64,000 nt of DNA from Caulobacter rhizosphaerae (GCF_010977555.1 NZ_CP048815.1:4208501-4272500); one strand, 5' to 3'; positions 34,208 through 44,296 are shown, numbered from the stretch's first letter. Notes: generated by a model not told the origin, from the sequence alone. Made by a program: numbers and translations.

Positions 34208-36475
34208 GTGATATTCCAACCCCTCTCGCCCCTGGCCCGAATTCTGGCCGCGTCCCTGGCGACTGCGAGCTTGGCTACGGGGCTCTCGGCCCACGCCGTC
34301 GCCGCCGCGCCGAAACCTTCCGCCGCCGCCAAGTCCGCCGCCATCCCGTCCCCTGACGCGGTGCTGGCGGTGCTGAACCGCGCCAACGCCGCCCAGATCC
34401 AGGCCATGCGCGCCGAGCCGATCCCCGTCTCGACGGGCGGCGCGGTGCGCGAGATGTCGTCCAACTGGGTGTCGGCCACCTACTATGTCGGCGCGGCGCG
34501 GCTGGCGCGGGTGACCAACGACCGTGACACCCTGGTCTTCCTCAGTGAGGCGGCCGAGCACTTCAACTACGGCCTGCGCGGCGCGCGATCGGCCAAGCTG
34601 ATGCTGAACGCCGACGAATGGGCGATCGGCGACCTGTACGAAGAGCTCTACGCCCGTCGGAAACAGCCCGGGGTAATCATGCCGTTGCACCAGCGGCTGG
34701 ACTGGTCGGTCCAGCACCTGACCCGCACGCCGATCCCCCAACACCTGGTCTGGTGGTGGAGCGACGCCCTGTTCATGGCCCCGCCGGTTCTGGCGCGGAT
34801 GAGCGCCCAGACCGGCGACAGGACCTATCTGGACGCCATGGACAAGCAGTGGTGGCGCACCTTCGCCCGCCTCTACGATCCGGACGAGAGCCTGTACTTC
34901 CGCGACGAGCGCTTCATCGAGCGGCGCGACGACCAGGGCCGCAAGCTGTTCTGGTCGCGCGGCAACGGCTGGGTCATGGCCGGCATGGCCCGCGTGCTGG
35001 AGTCCATGCCGGCCGACTACGGCTCGCGCCCCCGCTATCTGACGACCTTCCAGGCCATGGCCAAGCGGGTGGCCAGCCTGCAGCGAGCCGACGGCCTGTG
35101 GCCCTCCAGCCTGATGCAGCCCGAACAGTTCCCGGAGGCCGAGACGTCCGGTTCGGCGTTCTTCGTCTACGCCCTGGCCTGGGGGATCAATCACGGCGTG
35201 CTCGACCGGGCGACCTACCTGCCCCACGTGACCAGGGGCTGGGCGGCGCTGGAGGCCCAGGTCCTGCCGAGCGGCATGATCGGCGCGGTCCAGAAGACCG
35301 GCGACCAGCCCGTCACCACCGCCCCCGCCGATATCGGCCCCTACGGCACGGGGGCCTTCCTGCTGGCCGGGATCGAGGTCATGAACCTCGGCAAGTCGGC
35401 CACCGCCCTGCCCCTGCCCGAACCCGCCCCGGACGCCCCGGACTTCATCGTCGCCACTACACCGACCCCCGCCCTGCCCCGGACCGTGCAAGGCTCGCCG
35501 GAGGAGACCGCCCGGCACGCCGCCGAGATGAAGGCCGTGGCCGCCCTGGCCTATGACCCGGCCATCGAGGGGCCAGGCCTGGCGCCGGCCACCGTCCCGC
35601 CCGCCGCGCCGGGCCAACCGACGCCGCCGAAGATGATCTACCGGATGGCGCCGCCGCCGGCCGGCCAAGACAGGCCGCGCGCCACCGTCCGCTATGCGCC
35701 CGAGCGCCTGGACGACATCCTGTGGGAGAACGACCGCACGGCCCACCGCATCTACGGTCCGGCGCTGGAACTGGCCGAGCCGCCCTCGACCTCGGGGATC
35801 GACGCCTGGGGCAAGAGCGTCCGCTACCCGTTCATGACCCGACAGCTGCGGACCGGCGACCAGCACGCCTATCACGGCGAAGGCATCGACTATTACAATG
35901 TCGGGACCTTCCGCGGCGCCGGCGGCCTGGGCGTCTGGGACGGCGGCAAGCTGTGGGTGTCGCGCAACTGGAAGTCCTACAAGATCCTCAAGGACGGACC
36001 GGACGTCGCCTCGTTCAAGGTCGACTACGCGCCTTGGCGGGCCGGGGCGGAGCGCAAGGTCTGGGAAAGCCGCACGTTCACCCTGCCGATGGGGACCAAC
36101 TTCACGCGGCTGGTCTCGACCTTCCAGTCCGACAGGAAGGGCCCGCTGACCGTGGCCGTGGGGATCACCAAGAAGCCCACCGCCAAGACCCCGGGCGCGT
36201 TCTCGCTCGACAAGGCCAAGGGCGTGGCGACCTTCTGGGACGTCACCGACCCGGACAAGGGAACCATGGGCCTGGCCCTGCTGCTGGACCCCAGGCAGAT
36301 CGTGGACGTGGTCGAGACCGACAGCGACTGGCTGGTGCTGCTGAAGGTCAGCCCCGGCAAGCCGTTCGTCTACTATATGGGCGCGGCCTGGGACAAAGGC
36401 CTGGACTTTCACTCGCGCGCCGAGTGGGAGGCCTATGTCCAGGCCCAGAAGCCGTCGTTCGACCCGGCGAAATAG
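34208..36475 (+). CDS. GH105 unsaturated rhamnogalacturonyl hydrolase fused to DUF4861
   Basis: A 755-residue exported two-domain protein. After a signal peptide (about residues 1-32), the GH105 (alpha/alpha)6 domain spans about 50-395. It has WWWSDALFMAPPVLA (D186, the usual catalytic Asp region) and FWSRGNGWVMAGMA (R251). A Pro-rich linker leads to a DUF4861 domain (about 495-755) almost matching the stand-alone protein at 9859. GH105 removes the unsaturated uronic acid left by lyases. The start is GTG 34208, with GGAGGA at 34197-34202; the longer open frame upstream crosses operator site B. First gene of the operon with GH78 and GH28. Confidence 0.92.
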   Translation: MIFQPLSPLARILAASLATASLATGLSAHAVAAAPKPSAAAKSAAIPSPDAVLAVLNRANAAQIQAMRAEPIPVSTGGAVREMSSNWVSATYYVGAARLARVTNDRDTLVFLSEAAEHFNYGLRGARSAKLMLNADEWAIGDLYEELYARRKQPGVIMPLHQRLDWSVQHLTRTPIPQHLVWWWSDALFMAPPVLARMSAQTGDRTYLDAMDKQWWRTFARLYDPDESLYFRDERFIERRDDQGRKLFWSRGNGWVMAGMARVLESMPADYGSRPRYLTTFQAMAKRVASLQRADGLWPSSLMQPEQFPEAETSGSAFFVYALAWGINHGVLDRATYLPHVTRGWAALEAQVLPSGMIGAVQKTGDQPVTTAPADIGPYGTGAFLLAGIEVMNLGKSATALPLPEPAPDAPDFIVATTPTPALPRTVQGSPEETARHAAEMKAVAALAYDPAIEGPGLAPATVPPAAPGQPTPPKMIYRMAPPPAGQDRPRATVRYAPERLDDILWENDRTAHRIYGPALELAEPPSTSGIDAWGKSVRYPFMTRQLRTGDQHAYHGEGIDYYNVGTFRGAGGLGVWDGGKLWVSRNWKSYKILKDGPDVASFKVDYAPWRAGAERKVWESRTFTLPMGTNFTRLVSTFQSDRKGPLTVAVGITKKPTAKTPGAFSLDKAKGVATFWDVTDPDKGTMGLALLLDPRQIVDVVETDSDWLVLLKVSPGKPFVYYMGAAWDKGLDFHSRAEWEAYVQAQKPSFDPAK

Positions 36476-36478
36476 CCG

Positions 36479-39400
36479 ATGGCCGCCGCGCGCTCCCGGT
36501 CTGGCCTGGACCGCCGTCAGGTCCTGACGGCCGCCGGCCTGGGCGCGGGCGCGTCGGCGACCGCGGCCCAGGCCGCGACGCCGCAAGTCCGGGTTGCGGC
36601 GCCGCGGGTCGATTACCTGGAAAACCCGCTGGGCCTGGACAATCGAAGGCCTCGGTTCTCCTGGACTCTCGAGGCCGGCGCGGCGCGCGACGTCAAGCAG
36701 ACCGTCTATCGTGTGACCGTGGCCAGCAACCCCGAGGCGTTGCGCGCCGGCGGTCCGTTGCTGTGGGACAGCGGCAAGGTCGCTTCGGATCGCTCGCTCG
36801 ACGTCGCCTACGAAGGTCCGCCCCTGGCGTCCGGCCAGCGCTGCTGGTGGCGGGTCGAGGCCTGGGTCCAGGACGATCGGCCCGCGCGGCCCAGCGCCCC
36901 GGCCTGTTGGGAAATGGGCCTGCTGGACCCCGCCGACTGGACCGCCGGCTGGCTGGAGGCCGAGCCCGAGGCCATGCGCCAGGAACGGCTGGAGGGCGTC
37001 CACTGGATCTGGGGCGAGACCGATGACGCCGGCCCGCGCCGGTTCCGCTGGCGTTTCGACCTGCCCGAAGGGGTGAAGGCCGCGCGGGTCACGGTGTCGG
37101 CCAAGGACAGTCTGGCGGGCCTGTGGCTGGACGGCGTGTCGCTGATCAGGCCCGGCGACCGCACCGCCTGGGGCCAGGGCCCCAGCTTCGCCCTGCCCGA
37201 CCTGTCGCCGGGCTCGCACGTTCTGGCGGTGGAGGTCGGGCTGCGTCTTGACGAGCCGCGCCCGGTGATCGGCGGCGCCCTGGCGGCCATGCTGCGCCTG
37301 ACCCTGGCCGACGGCCGCGAGGTCCGCGTCCACGCCAAGGACGGTTGGCGCACGACGCTCGATGCGCCCGAGGCCTGGCAGGCAAGGGCCCATGACGACT
37401 CCGCCTGGTCCAAGGCCGGCCCGGCGCGGATCGTCCCGCCCTGCCATCCTTGGGTCACCGGACCGGCGGTGCAGTTGCGGCGCGCCTTCCGGCTGGACAA
37501 GCCCGTGGCCCGGGCCCGGCTCTACGCCACGGCCCTGGGCGGCTACGAGGCGCGGCTGAACGGTCGCAAGGTCGGCGACGGCGTGCTGGCGCCGGAATCC
37601 ACCGACTTCCGCACCCGTGCGCTCTACCGGACCTATGAGGTCACCGGCCTGCTGCGGACGGGCGACAACGTGCTGGGGGCGATCGTCGGCGACGGCTGGT
37701 TCGCCAGTCCGTTCGGCTTCCTGGACATGCGCTACGCCTTCGGCCCGCCGCCGCGCCGGTTCTCGGCCCTGCTCGACGTCGAGCACAAGGACGGGACTCG
37801 CACGCGGATCCAGACCGACGGCCAGGGCTGGCGGCTGGCGGCCTCGCCGGTCGTGCTGTCCGAGATCTATGACGGCGAGACCTATGACGCGCGCCTCGAA
37901 CAGGCCGGCTGGGACGCACCCGGTTTCGACGACGAAGGTTGGTCCGCCGCGCGGTTGGGCGAGACGCCGCCATGCCGCCTGGCCGCCCACGTCGCCCCGC
38001 CGATCCGGCCGATCCAGACCGTCAAGATCCGCAAGGTCAGCGAGCCCGCGCCCGGCGTGCGCATCCTCGACTTCGGCCAGAACGTCGCCGGCTGGTGCCG
38101 GATCAAGGTCAAGGGGCCGGCCGGAACCGCCGTCACGCTGCGCTTCGCCGAGGCCCTGCGGCCGGACGGGACGCTGAACACCACCTCGAACCGTCGAGCC
38201 CTGCAGACCGACACCTATGTCCTGCGCGGCGATCCGGCCGGCGAGACCTTCGAGCCGCGCTTCACCTTCCACGGCTTCCGCTATGTGGAGGTCACCGGCT
38301 GGCCCGGCGCGTTCTCGGCCGAAGCCGTCGAGGGCGTGGTGCTGCACAGCGACGCGGCCCTGACCGGCGCGGCGCGGATCGACCATCCGCTGATCCAAGC
38401 GATCTGGCGCAACACGCTGTGGAGCCAGCGCGGCAACTTTCTGGGCGTGCCCACCGACTGCCCGCAGCGCGACGAGCGCATGGGCTGGACCGGCGACGCC
38501 CAGATCTTCTGGGACGCGGCGGCCTTCAACATGGACGTCGACGCCTTCACCCGGCGGTTCATGGGCGACATCCGCGCCGGCCAGTCGGCGACCGGCGAGA
38601 TGCCCGACACCGCGCCGTTCTGGGCCCTGGGCCAGAACACCCCCGGCTGGGCCGACGCGGCCGTCATCCTGCCCTGGACGGTCTGGCGACGGTACGGCGA
38701 CACCGCCGTGATCGACGAAAACTGGGCGGCCATGGACCGCTGGAGCCGCCGGCTGCTGGAGACCAATCCCGACCACGTCTGGCGCAACGGCCGGGGCATG
38801 GACTACGGCGACTGGCTGTCGGTGGACGCCAGGAGCCGAGCCGACGTCACCACGCCCAAGACCCTGGTCTCGACCGCCTACTGGGCCTGGTCGACCGCCC
38901 TGCTGGCCCAGATGGCCCAGGCCAGCGGACGGACCGCCGACGCTGCGCGGCTGGAGGCCCTCCACGCGGCTATCAAAGAGGCCTTCGTCCGCGAATTCGT
39001 GCGGCCGGACGGCGGCGTGGGCAATGACAGCCAGACCAGTCACGTCCTGGCCCTGCGCTTCGGGCTGGTCCCGCCCGCCTTGCGCGCCGCCTCGGCTGGC
39101 CGGCTGGCGGCCGACATCCGGCGGCGCGGGACCAAGCTGTCGACCGGCTTCATCGGCACGCCCTACATCCTCGACGCCCTGGCCGACCATGGCCACGCCG
39201 ACCTCGCCTACGGCCTGCTGCTGCAGACCGACCTGCCATCCTGGGGCTACCAGGTCGGCCAGGGGGCGACGACAGTGTTCGAGCGCTGGGACGGGATGAA
39301 GGACGGCGTCGTCACCGGCTCGCTGAACCATTACGCCTTCGGGGCGGTCTGCGGCTTCCTCTGGCGACGGATGATCGGCATCGACGCCCTGGAGCCCGGC

Positions 39401-39688
39401 TTCAAGGCCATCGCCTTCCGGCCGCTGGTCGATCCGCGCCTGCCTGGCGCGGCGGGGACTTACGAGTCGGCCATGGGTCGCATCGCCTGCGCCTGGCGCC
39501 GCACCGGCGACGGCCTGGCCGTCGAGGTCACCGTGCCCGCCAACGCCACGGCTCGGGTCCACCTGCCGGCCCTGCCTGGCGCGACCATTCGCGAGGGCCG
39601 GCGAGCGATCACCTTACTCGAGCGCACGGCGACCGAGGCGGTCGTCCAGGTCGGCTCCGGCTCCTACGCCTTCACCGTCACCGCCTAG
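36479..39688 (+). CDS. GH78 alpha-L-rhamnosidase, Tat-type leader
   Basis: A 1069-residue enzyme. A twin-arginine leader (LDRRQVLTAAGLGAGASA) is followed by an Ig-like N-domain (VDYLENPLGLDNRRPRFSW) and beta-sandwich carbohydrate-binding domains. The (alpha/alpha)6 catalytic domain has the GH78 hallmark DCPQRDERMGWTGDAQIF and, later, TTVFERWDGM. A C-terminal beta-sandwich follows. It releases terminal alpha-L-rhamnose by inversion. The start is 3 bases after the GH105 stop. Together with GH106 it gives the locus two different rhamnosidase families. Confidence 0.95.
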   Translation: MAAARSRSGLDRRQVLTAAGLGAGASATAAQAATPQVRVAAPRVDYLENPLGLDNRRPRFSWTLEAGAARDVKQTVYRVTVASNPEALRAGGPLLWDSGKVASDRSLDVAYEGPPLASGQRCWWRVEAWVQDDRPARPSAPACWEMGLLDPADWTAGWLEAEPEAMRQERLEGVHWIWGETDDAGPRRFRWRFDLPEGVKAARVTVSAKDSLAGLWLDGVSLIRPGDRTAWGQGPSFALPDLSPGSHVLAVEVGLRLDEPRPVIGGALAAMLRLTLADGREVRVHAKDGWRTTLDAPEAWQARAHDDSAWSKAGPARIVPPCHPWVTGPAVQLRRAFRLDKPVARARLYATALGGYEARLNGRKVGDGVLAPESTDFRTRALYRTYEVTGLLRTGDNVLGAIVGDGWFASPFGFLDMRYAFGPPPRRFSALLDVEHKDGTRTRIQTDGQGWRLAASPVVLSEIYDGETYDARLEQAGWDAPGFDDEGWSAARLGETPPCRLAAHVAPPIRPIQTVKIRKVSEPAPGVRILDFGQNVAGWCRIKVKGPAGTAVTLRFAEALRPDGTLNTTSNRRALQTDTYVLRGDPAGETFEPRFTFHGFRYVEVTGWPGAFSAEAVEGVVLHSDAALTGAARIDHPLIQAIWRNTLWSQRGNFLGVPTDCPQRDERMGWTGDAQIFWDAAAFNMDVDAFTRRFMGDIRAGQSATGEMPDTAPFWALGQNTPGWADAAVILPWTVWRRYGDTAVIDENWAAMDRWSRRLLETNPDHVWRNGRGMDYGDWLSVDARSRADVTTPKTLVSTAYWAWSTALLAQMAQASGRTADAARLEALHAAIKEAFVREFVRPDGGVGNDSQTSHVLALRFGLVPPALRAASAGRLAADIRRRGTKLSTGFIGTPYILDALADHGHADLAYGLLLQTDLPSWGYQVGQGATTVFERWDGMKDGVVTGSLNHYAFGAVCGFLWRRMIGIDALEPGFKAIAFRPLVDPRLPGAAGTYESAMGRIACAWRRTGDGLAVEVTVPANATARVHLPALPGATIREGRRAITLLERTATEAVVQVGSGSYAFTVTA

Positions 39689-39704
39689 TTCGCGGAGTTC
39701 CAAG

Positions 39705-41084
39705 ATGCACAGACGCGCCCTCCTCCAGATCGGCCTGGTCTCCACCGCCGCCCCGACCTTGGCCCTGGCGGCCACCCGCGCCGTCGAGGCCAAGGCCCAC
39801 GGCGCGATCGGCGACGGCAGGACGCTGAACACCCGGGCCATCCAGGCGGCCATCGAAGAGGCGGCCAAGATCGGCGGAACCGTCGCCTTCAAGCCCGGCG
39901 TCTATCGGACCGGATCGCTGTTCGTGAAGTCCGGCGTCACCCTGCGGCTGGACAAGGGCGTGACGCTGCTGGGCTCGCAGAACCTGGCCGACTATCCCGA
40001 GTTGCCGACCCGCGTGGCGGGGATCGAACTGACCTGGCCGGCGGCCCTGATCAATGTCTACCGGCAAAAGAACGTCCGCATCGTCGGCGACGGGACCATC
40101 GACGGCGACGGCAAGGTGTTCTGGGACAGCTACTGGGCCCTGCGCCGCCGGTACGATCCCAAGGGCCTGCGCTGGGCCGCCGACTATGACTGCAAGCGGC
40201 CGCGCCTGATCCAGATCTTCGACTCCGAAGCGGTCGAGCTGGCCGGGCCGCGCCTGCGCCGGGCGGGCTTCTGGACCGTCCACGTCTGCTATTCGCACGA
40301 TGTCCACGTCGCCGACCTGAACATCCGTAACAACGAGGGTGGCCGCGGCCCCTCGACCGACGGCGTCGACATCGACTCCTCGCACGACGTGCTGGTCGAG
40401 CGGATCGACGTGGCCTGCAACGACGACGCCCTGTGCCTCAAGGCCGGCCGCGACGCCGACGGCCTGCGGGTGGCGCGGCCGACCTACAATGTCACGATCC
40501 GCGACTGCGTGATCCGCGACGCCTCGGCCGGGATCACCTTCGGCAGCGAGACCTCCGGCGGCTTCCACGACATCAAGGTCTCGGGCCTGACCGTGCTGCA
40601 TCCCACCCCGGTCGGCATCCTGTTCAAGTCGGCCCACACCCGCGGCGGGGTGATCCGCGACATCGATATCCGCGACCTGCACCTGCAGGACGTGTTCACG
40701 GTGTTCCGGGTGAACCTGAACTGGAACCCCAGCTACAGCTACGCGACCATCCCCGAGGGCCTGACCAACGTGCCGGACTACTGGCGGGTGATGACCCAGC
40801 CCGTGCCGCCCGAGCGCGGCCGCGCCCATCTCAGCGACGTGCGGGTCAGCGACATCAAGGCGATCGGCGCCAAGACCGCCTTCGAGGTCGCCGCCTTCGC
40901 CGAGGCGCCGCTGGAGCGCTTCGCGTTCGACAACCTGGACCTCGACGCCCAGGCCGGCGGCCGCATCGCCAACGCCAAGGACTGGACGTTCAAGCGCACC
41001 CTGGTCGACACCCTGGACTGCAAGGCGCCGGAGGTGGCGGACTCGTCCGGCGTGGTCGGGCTGGAGCCTCGTCCGGCGGCCTGA
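39705..41084 (+). CDS. GH28 polygalacturonase / rhamnogalacturonase
   Basis: A 459-residue right-handed beta-helix hydrolase. A leader (MHRRALLQIGLVSTAAPTLALA) is followed by AKAHGAIGDGRTLNTRAIQAAI, typical of GH28. The catalytic sites are STDGVDIDSS (in place of NTD) and CNDDALCLKAG (the DD pair). The usual GHG and RIK are replaced by FGSETSGG and FKSAHTRGG, as in exo-acting or rhamnogalacturonan-type bacterial members. It begins 17 bases after GH78. No terminator is visible after its stop. Confidence 0.9.
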   Translation: MHRRALLQIGLVSTAAPTLALAATRAVEAKAHGAIGDGRTLNTRAIQAAIEEAAKIGGTVAFKPGVYRTGSLFVKSGVTLRLDKGVTLLGSQNLADYPELPTRVAGIELTWPAALINVYRQKNVRIVGDGTIDGDGKVFWDSYWALRRRYDPKGLRWAADYDCKRPRLIQIFDSEAVELAGPRLRRAGFWTVHVCYSHDVHVADLNIRNNEGGRGPSTDGVDIDSSHDVLVERIDVACNDDALCLKAGRDADGLRVARPTYNVTIRDCVIRDASAGITFGSETSGGFHDIKVSGLTVLHPTPVGILFKSAHTRGGVIRDIDIRDLHLQDVFTVFRVNLNWNPSYSYATIPEGLTNVPDYWRVMTQPVPPERGRAHLSDVRVSDIKAIGAKTAFEVAAFAEAPLERFAFDNLDLDAQAGGRIANAKDWTFKRTLVDTLDCKAPEVADSSGVVGLEPRPAA

Positions 41085-41794
41085 AACCGCTGTTGGCGGA
41101 CACGATTTCTCGACCTCGGCCCTTCGCGGGCGAGTGGGTGGGGAGGCGCGGAGCGGTCCGGGTCTGGCCCGGATGACCGTGGGTATTGAGTGTGCGTTTC
41201 GGCTAGACCTGACCGCTCCGCGAAACCGTTCTTCTCAAGGGACGGCGATTGAGGGCTTGTTTCATCCCGATCGACGTTTCCCCTCAGGCGGGCAGGATCA
41301 AAGTCGCCCGGAAGGGGCCGTCGGCGACTCCGACTGATCCTCGAACAGGCCGGTTTGAACTCCCAGCCCCGTCAACCCGCCTGTCCCGCTATCGTCCCCG
41401 ACAAGCCTTGGAGCCTTCTGAGCCCCGCCGCCCGCCGCGGTCCGATCGCCAGGCCCAGGCGGCCCCGCTCGGTTCCATCCCCATCGCCTGCTTGGGCCGG
41501 TACCAAGAGCCCTCCCCCGCGATAGGGACGAGATCAGTATGGGACGAGTTTGAGCTCCGAGGACCGGTGACGCTGCTTTTTCTGCAGGGCGTTGAGATCG
41601 TTGAGGTTCGTAACGCCGCTGACGGGGATTGAGCGCCGTCTATCCCCCTAGCCGTCGTCATTCCCGCCCGGAAACCCCGGGGATGCACCGTTGCCAGCAA
41701 ACCCAGTCCGGTGCAGGCAGCGGACATGCCGATGGTCCGCAAGGGGTGGGTTACGGACATTGCCGATGCTCAATGCGACGCTTACGCTCCGCGC
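41085..41794. other. Long gene-poor stretch at the junction of pectin genes and foreign-looking block
   Basis: About 710 bases with no convincing gene. Open frames here are short, Pro/Arg/Ser-rich and lack ribosome sites. A fragment near 41655 (GTCATTCCCGCCCGG) looks like repeat debris. GC-rich DNA gives way to more mixed composition toward the right. It marks the edge between the GH28 operon and an unrelated gene block, and may be a decayed insertion. Confidence 0.35.
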
Positions 41795-42082
41795 ATGAAC
41801 CGAACGCAACAGACCTTTGGAAACAAGAAAGACGCCCCGATCTATATTTCGATCGAGCCGTGGCTCGATTGTTTCGAACTCGAACCAGGCGATCGACTGA
41901 CCTTGATCTATGACGCGGCCGAAACCGGCGACGCGCTGTCAGTCGATTTTATCAATGAACGGGAGCTTGTCGTCTGGCCTAATGGCGCGATCGATAGCCT
42001 CCAGGTCCTGTTCAACGACGGGCCGTCAGACGGCCGTAGCTGGAACTTCAAACACAAGCAGACTCCAGCAACGTCGGACTAG
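41795..42082 (+). CDS. Hypothetical protein (95 aa)
   Basis: A 95-residue acidic soluble protein (MNRTQQTFGNKKDAPIYISIEPWLDCFELEPGD...). It has well-formed strands (DRLTLIYDAA, LSVDFINERELVVWP) and so looks like real protein, but no ribosome site stands before this ATG. The frame continues to GTG 41711, another possible start. I do not recognise a family. It is followed by a second hypothetical 58 bases downstream. Confidence 0.5.
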   Translation: MNRTQQTFGNKKDAPIYISIEPWLDCFELEPGDRLTLIYDAAETGDALSVDFINERELVVWPNGAIDSLQVLFNDGPSDGRSWNFKHKQTPATSD

Positions 42083-42140
42083 AAGAAGTCGGACATTGTG
42101 CGCGTTACCGTCACCAACGAGTACGCATGAGGGGGAAGCA

Positions 42141-42755
42141 TTGCGAAAGAGCTACGCCGTCACCTTGGCGCTTGCTTGCTTCTGCACCGCGCCACAGGCC
42201 CCGGCAGCTCCCACGGGAGCTTTGGTCGCCGTAAGAGGTGGTCAGGCCAAGGTAAACGCACTCGCGTGTGAGGCCGCCAAGGCGGCTTTTCTGCACGAAC
42301 TGGGAATGGCGTCTCAGGACCGCCCCGTGGTCATCGGTAAGCTTCAGTCGAACTTTGCCCGCCATTATCCCGCGGAGGCGTTGCGCACTCCTGCCACCGC
42401 CGATCATGGCGGCTGGAGTGTTGCTCCCCCGACCCTTGGGTCCGTCAAAGCCCTGCAAGCAGGACGTGACGAGGACCCTTGGGAGGTCTGTCCCGGGTTC
42501 GCACAGGTCTCTGCGGAACACGGCGTGAAACGCCATGTTCCCGAAGACCGCCCGAAGCAGCGCAAGAACGGCGACTTCGTTTCGATCATGCTCAGTATGA
42601 GCCTACCTGTCGTGAACCGGTCCGGCACCGAAGCCCTGATGACCGTAGAGTCGATCAGCGCGCCGGAAGCCGGCGGGCAGAAGCTCGTCCTTCTCCGCCG
42701 CTCAGGGAACGGCGCGTGGCGTGTCGTGGGTAGCGTTTTGACCGCGATCTCGTAG
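42141..42755 (+). CDS. Hypothetical secreted protein (204 aa)
   Basis: A 204-residue ORF starting with TTG (GAGGGGGAA just upstream). The N-terminus MRKSYAVTLALACFCTAPQAPAAP is a clear signal peptide. The mature part is alpha/beta-like with no motif I recognise; FVSIMLSMSLPVVNRSGTEALMTVES and a GAWRVVG segment look like a small secreted beta-rich domain. Probably part of the same lower-GC block as the neighbours. Confidence 0.6.
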   Translation: MRKSYAVTLALACFCTAPQAPAAPTGALVAVRGGQAKVNALACEAAKAAFLHELGMASQDRPVVIGKLQSNFARHYPAEALRTPATADHGGWSVAPPTLGSVKALQAGRDEDPWEVCPGFAQVSAEHGVKRHVPEDRPKQRKNGDFVSIMLSMSLPVVNRSGTEALMTVESISAPEAGGQKLVLLRRSGNGAWRVVGSVLTAIS

Positions 42756-43012
42756 GTCTGGTCGTACGACTGTATCCCGCCTAGGTGCAAGATTGATGTG
42801 CTGTTCTCTTGCTGATCGGATGCCCTCCATGGGTCGGGTGCCGAAATGAGGGCCGCGCCTGAAACCGGACCTATGCCGGCGAACGGACCTGGCGAGGGTC
42901 TGTTCAGGGTGGGGAGCGGAAATTGAAGACCGCGCCGAAAGCTGACGTTGGATGACGCCGTCCGAAGCGGACGCTCCGGGTGGAACAAGACCGAACGCCT
43001 TGCGAATTCGCC

Positions 43013-44296
43013 TTAGCGGGGCGTGACGACCAAGCAGGGCTGTCGGTCTGCGGAGAGCGACTTACAAACTTTACGTGCCGTCTCTTCGTTCACGCCCAGA
43101 AACTGCGCACGAAACGTCCCTCCTGCCGATTCAACAAAATCGTCGGCCTCACCCAAAAGGCGGGCCACCTTCGATTTTACGATGCCTAGCTGAGTGCGGG
43201 CCAATGTCTGATTTCTGAACGATCCGACCTGAATGCCCCACGTTCCTGGGGCTGCGGGCTTTGCAGTAGCCTTTGACGCGCCGGGCCGCTGCGCACTACG
43301 CTGCGGCACATCAGTCATCGAAGGGGCAGAGATGTCCTGATCGCCCTCACTGTCCTCGACGGATGGCCGGACCATGGGACCTCTCGGATCGATGTCATAG
43401 AGATTGGCGGCGATCGTGGTCTTGTCGCCGTGGCTACGACGCTCAAGCACTTCAAAGCCGGTCAAAAGAAGATCTTCCATATTATTATCGCGCCACGCCG
43501 CCGAAGGACCGCCCAGGACGACGGCGATCAGCCGTCGCCCGCCACGAACGGCCGAGCCGGCAAGATTGTAGCCCGAAGCGTTGGTGAAGCCCGTCTTCAG
43601 CCCGTCAAAACCCGGCATGGTGTCCAGCAAACGCTTGTGCCCCGGCACGTAGGCGCCGCGGAAGGTGAAGCCCTTCAGCCCGAAGTAGGAATAGTATTGT
43701 GGAAAGTCCCGCATGATCGCACGGGACAAAATAGCCAGGTCTCTTGCAGAGCTGACGTTGCGACTGTCGGGCAATCCATGCGCGTTTACGAAGCGTGTAT
43801 TGCTCATTCCCAGTTCTTGCCCTCGGAGCGTCATCAGCGCCGCGAACCGGGGCTCCGTGCCGGCCAGCCGTTCGGCCATGGCCACGGCCGCATCGTTCGC
43901 GGACTTGACGGACATCGCGCGGATGGCTTCATCAACGCTGATCGAGTCACCGGCCTGCACGCCCAACCGCGTTGCCGGTTGAGCGGCCGCATATTGCGAA
44001 TAGACCACGCGATCAGTGAGCTTTAAACGTCCCTCGCTTAGCGCCTCGAACGTCAGATAAAGCGTCATTACTTTCGTGATGGAAGCGGGATATCGCGGGC
44101 TGTCAGCGTGCTGAGCATAAAGCACCTCTCCAGACGCAGCGTCGATCACAATCGCCGCGTAACGGGATTCCGTTGGAGACCGGGTTAGCAAAGGCGACGC
44201 GGCGAAGACCAAGGTCGGGGCCAGCCCGCCCCAAGCACAGCTGAGAACTACTGCAAGACCGGCCATCCGGCGCAGAAGGCGGTGAGTTCTGCTCAT
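43013..44296 (-). CDS. D-alanyl-D-alanine carboxypeptidase with SPOR domain
   Basis: A 427-residue S11-family penicillin-binding protein. A signal peptide (ending FAASP) is followed by the three active-site motifs: SITK (S72-K75), SAN (132-134) and KTG (234-236). A linker rich in Ala/Pro/Lys leads to a C-terminal SPOR domain (GTWGIQVGSFRNQTLARTQL, about 350-427) that binds denuded septal glycan. It trims the terminal D-Ala of pentapeptides and is probably targeted to the division site. It stands alone, convergent with the hypothetical at 42141. Confidence 0.93.
   Translation of the reverse strand: MSRTHRLLRRMAGLAVVLSCAWGGLAPTLVFAASPLLTRSPTESRYAAIVIDAASGEVLYAQHADSPRYPASITKVMTLYLTFEALSEGRLKLTDRVVYSQYAAAQPATRLGVQAGDSISVDEAIRAMSVKSANDAAVAMAERLAGTEPRFAALMTLRGQELGMSNTRFVNAHGLPDSRNVSSARDLAILSRAIMRDFPQYYSYFGLKGFTFRGAYVPGHKRLLDTMPGFDGLKTGFTNASGYNLAGSAVRGGRRLIAVVLGGPSAAWRDNNMEDLLLTGFEVLERRSHGDKTTIAANLYDIDPRGPMVRPSVEDSEGDQDISAPSMTDVPQRSAQRPGASKATAKPAAPGTWGIQVGSFRNQTLARTQLGIVKSKVARLLGEADDFVESAGGTFRAQFLGVNEETARKVCKSLSADRQPCLVVTPR

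Noticed and set aside
34142..39562. 1806-residue open frame antisense to the GH105-GH78 genes
   Set aside because: The composition is Gly/Ala/Arg/Val-rich with no family motif. It lies antisense to well-identified enzymes and is a product of high GC at codon position three.
41340..41370. GGTTTGAACTCCC looked like a tRNA T-loop
   Set aside because: The flanking bases do not pair into T or acceptor stems, so no tRNA can be folded.
41249..41632. Possible 127-residue gene in the gene-poor stretch
   Set aside because: Pro/Arg/Ser-rich, no ribosome site, no motif. Probably non-coding.
42756..43012. Possible gene or terminator between the 204-residue hypothetical and DacA
   Set aside because: No frame with protein character and no hairpin with a T-run. 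It is treated as plain intergenic DNA.
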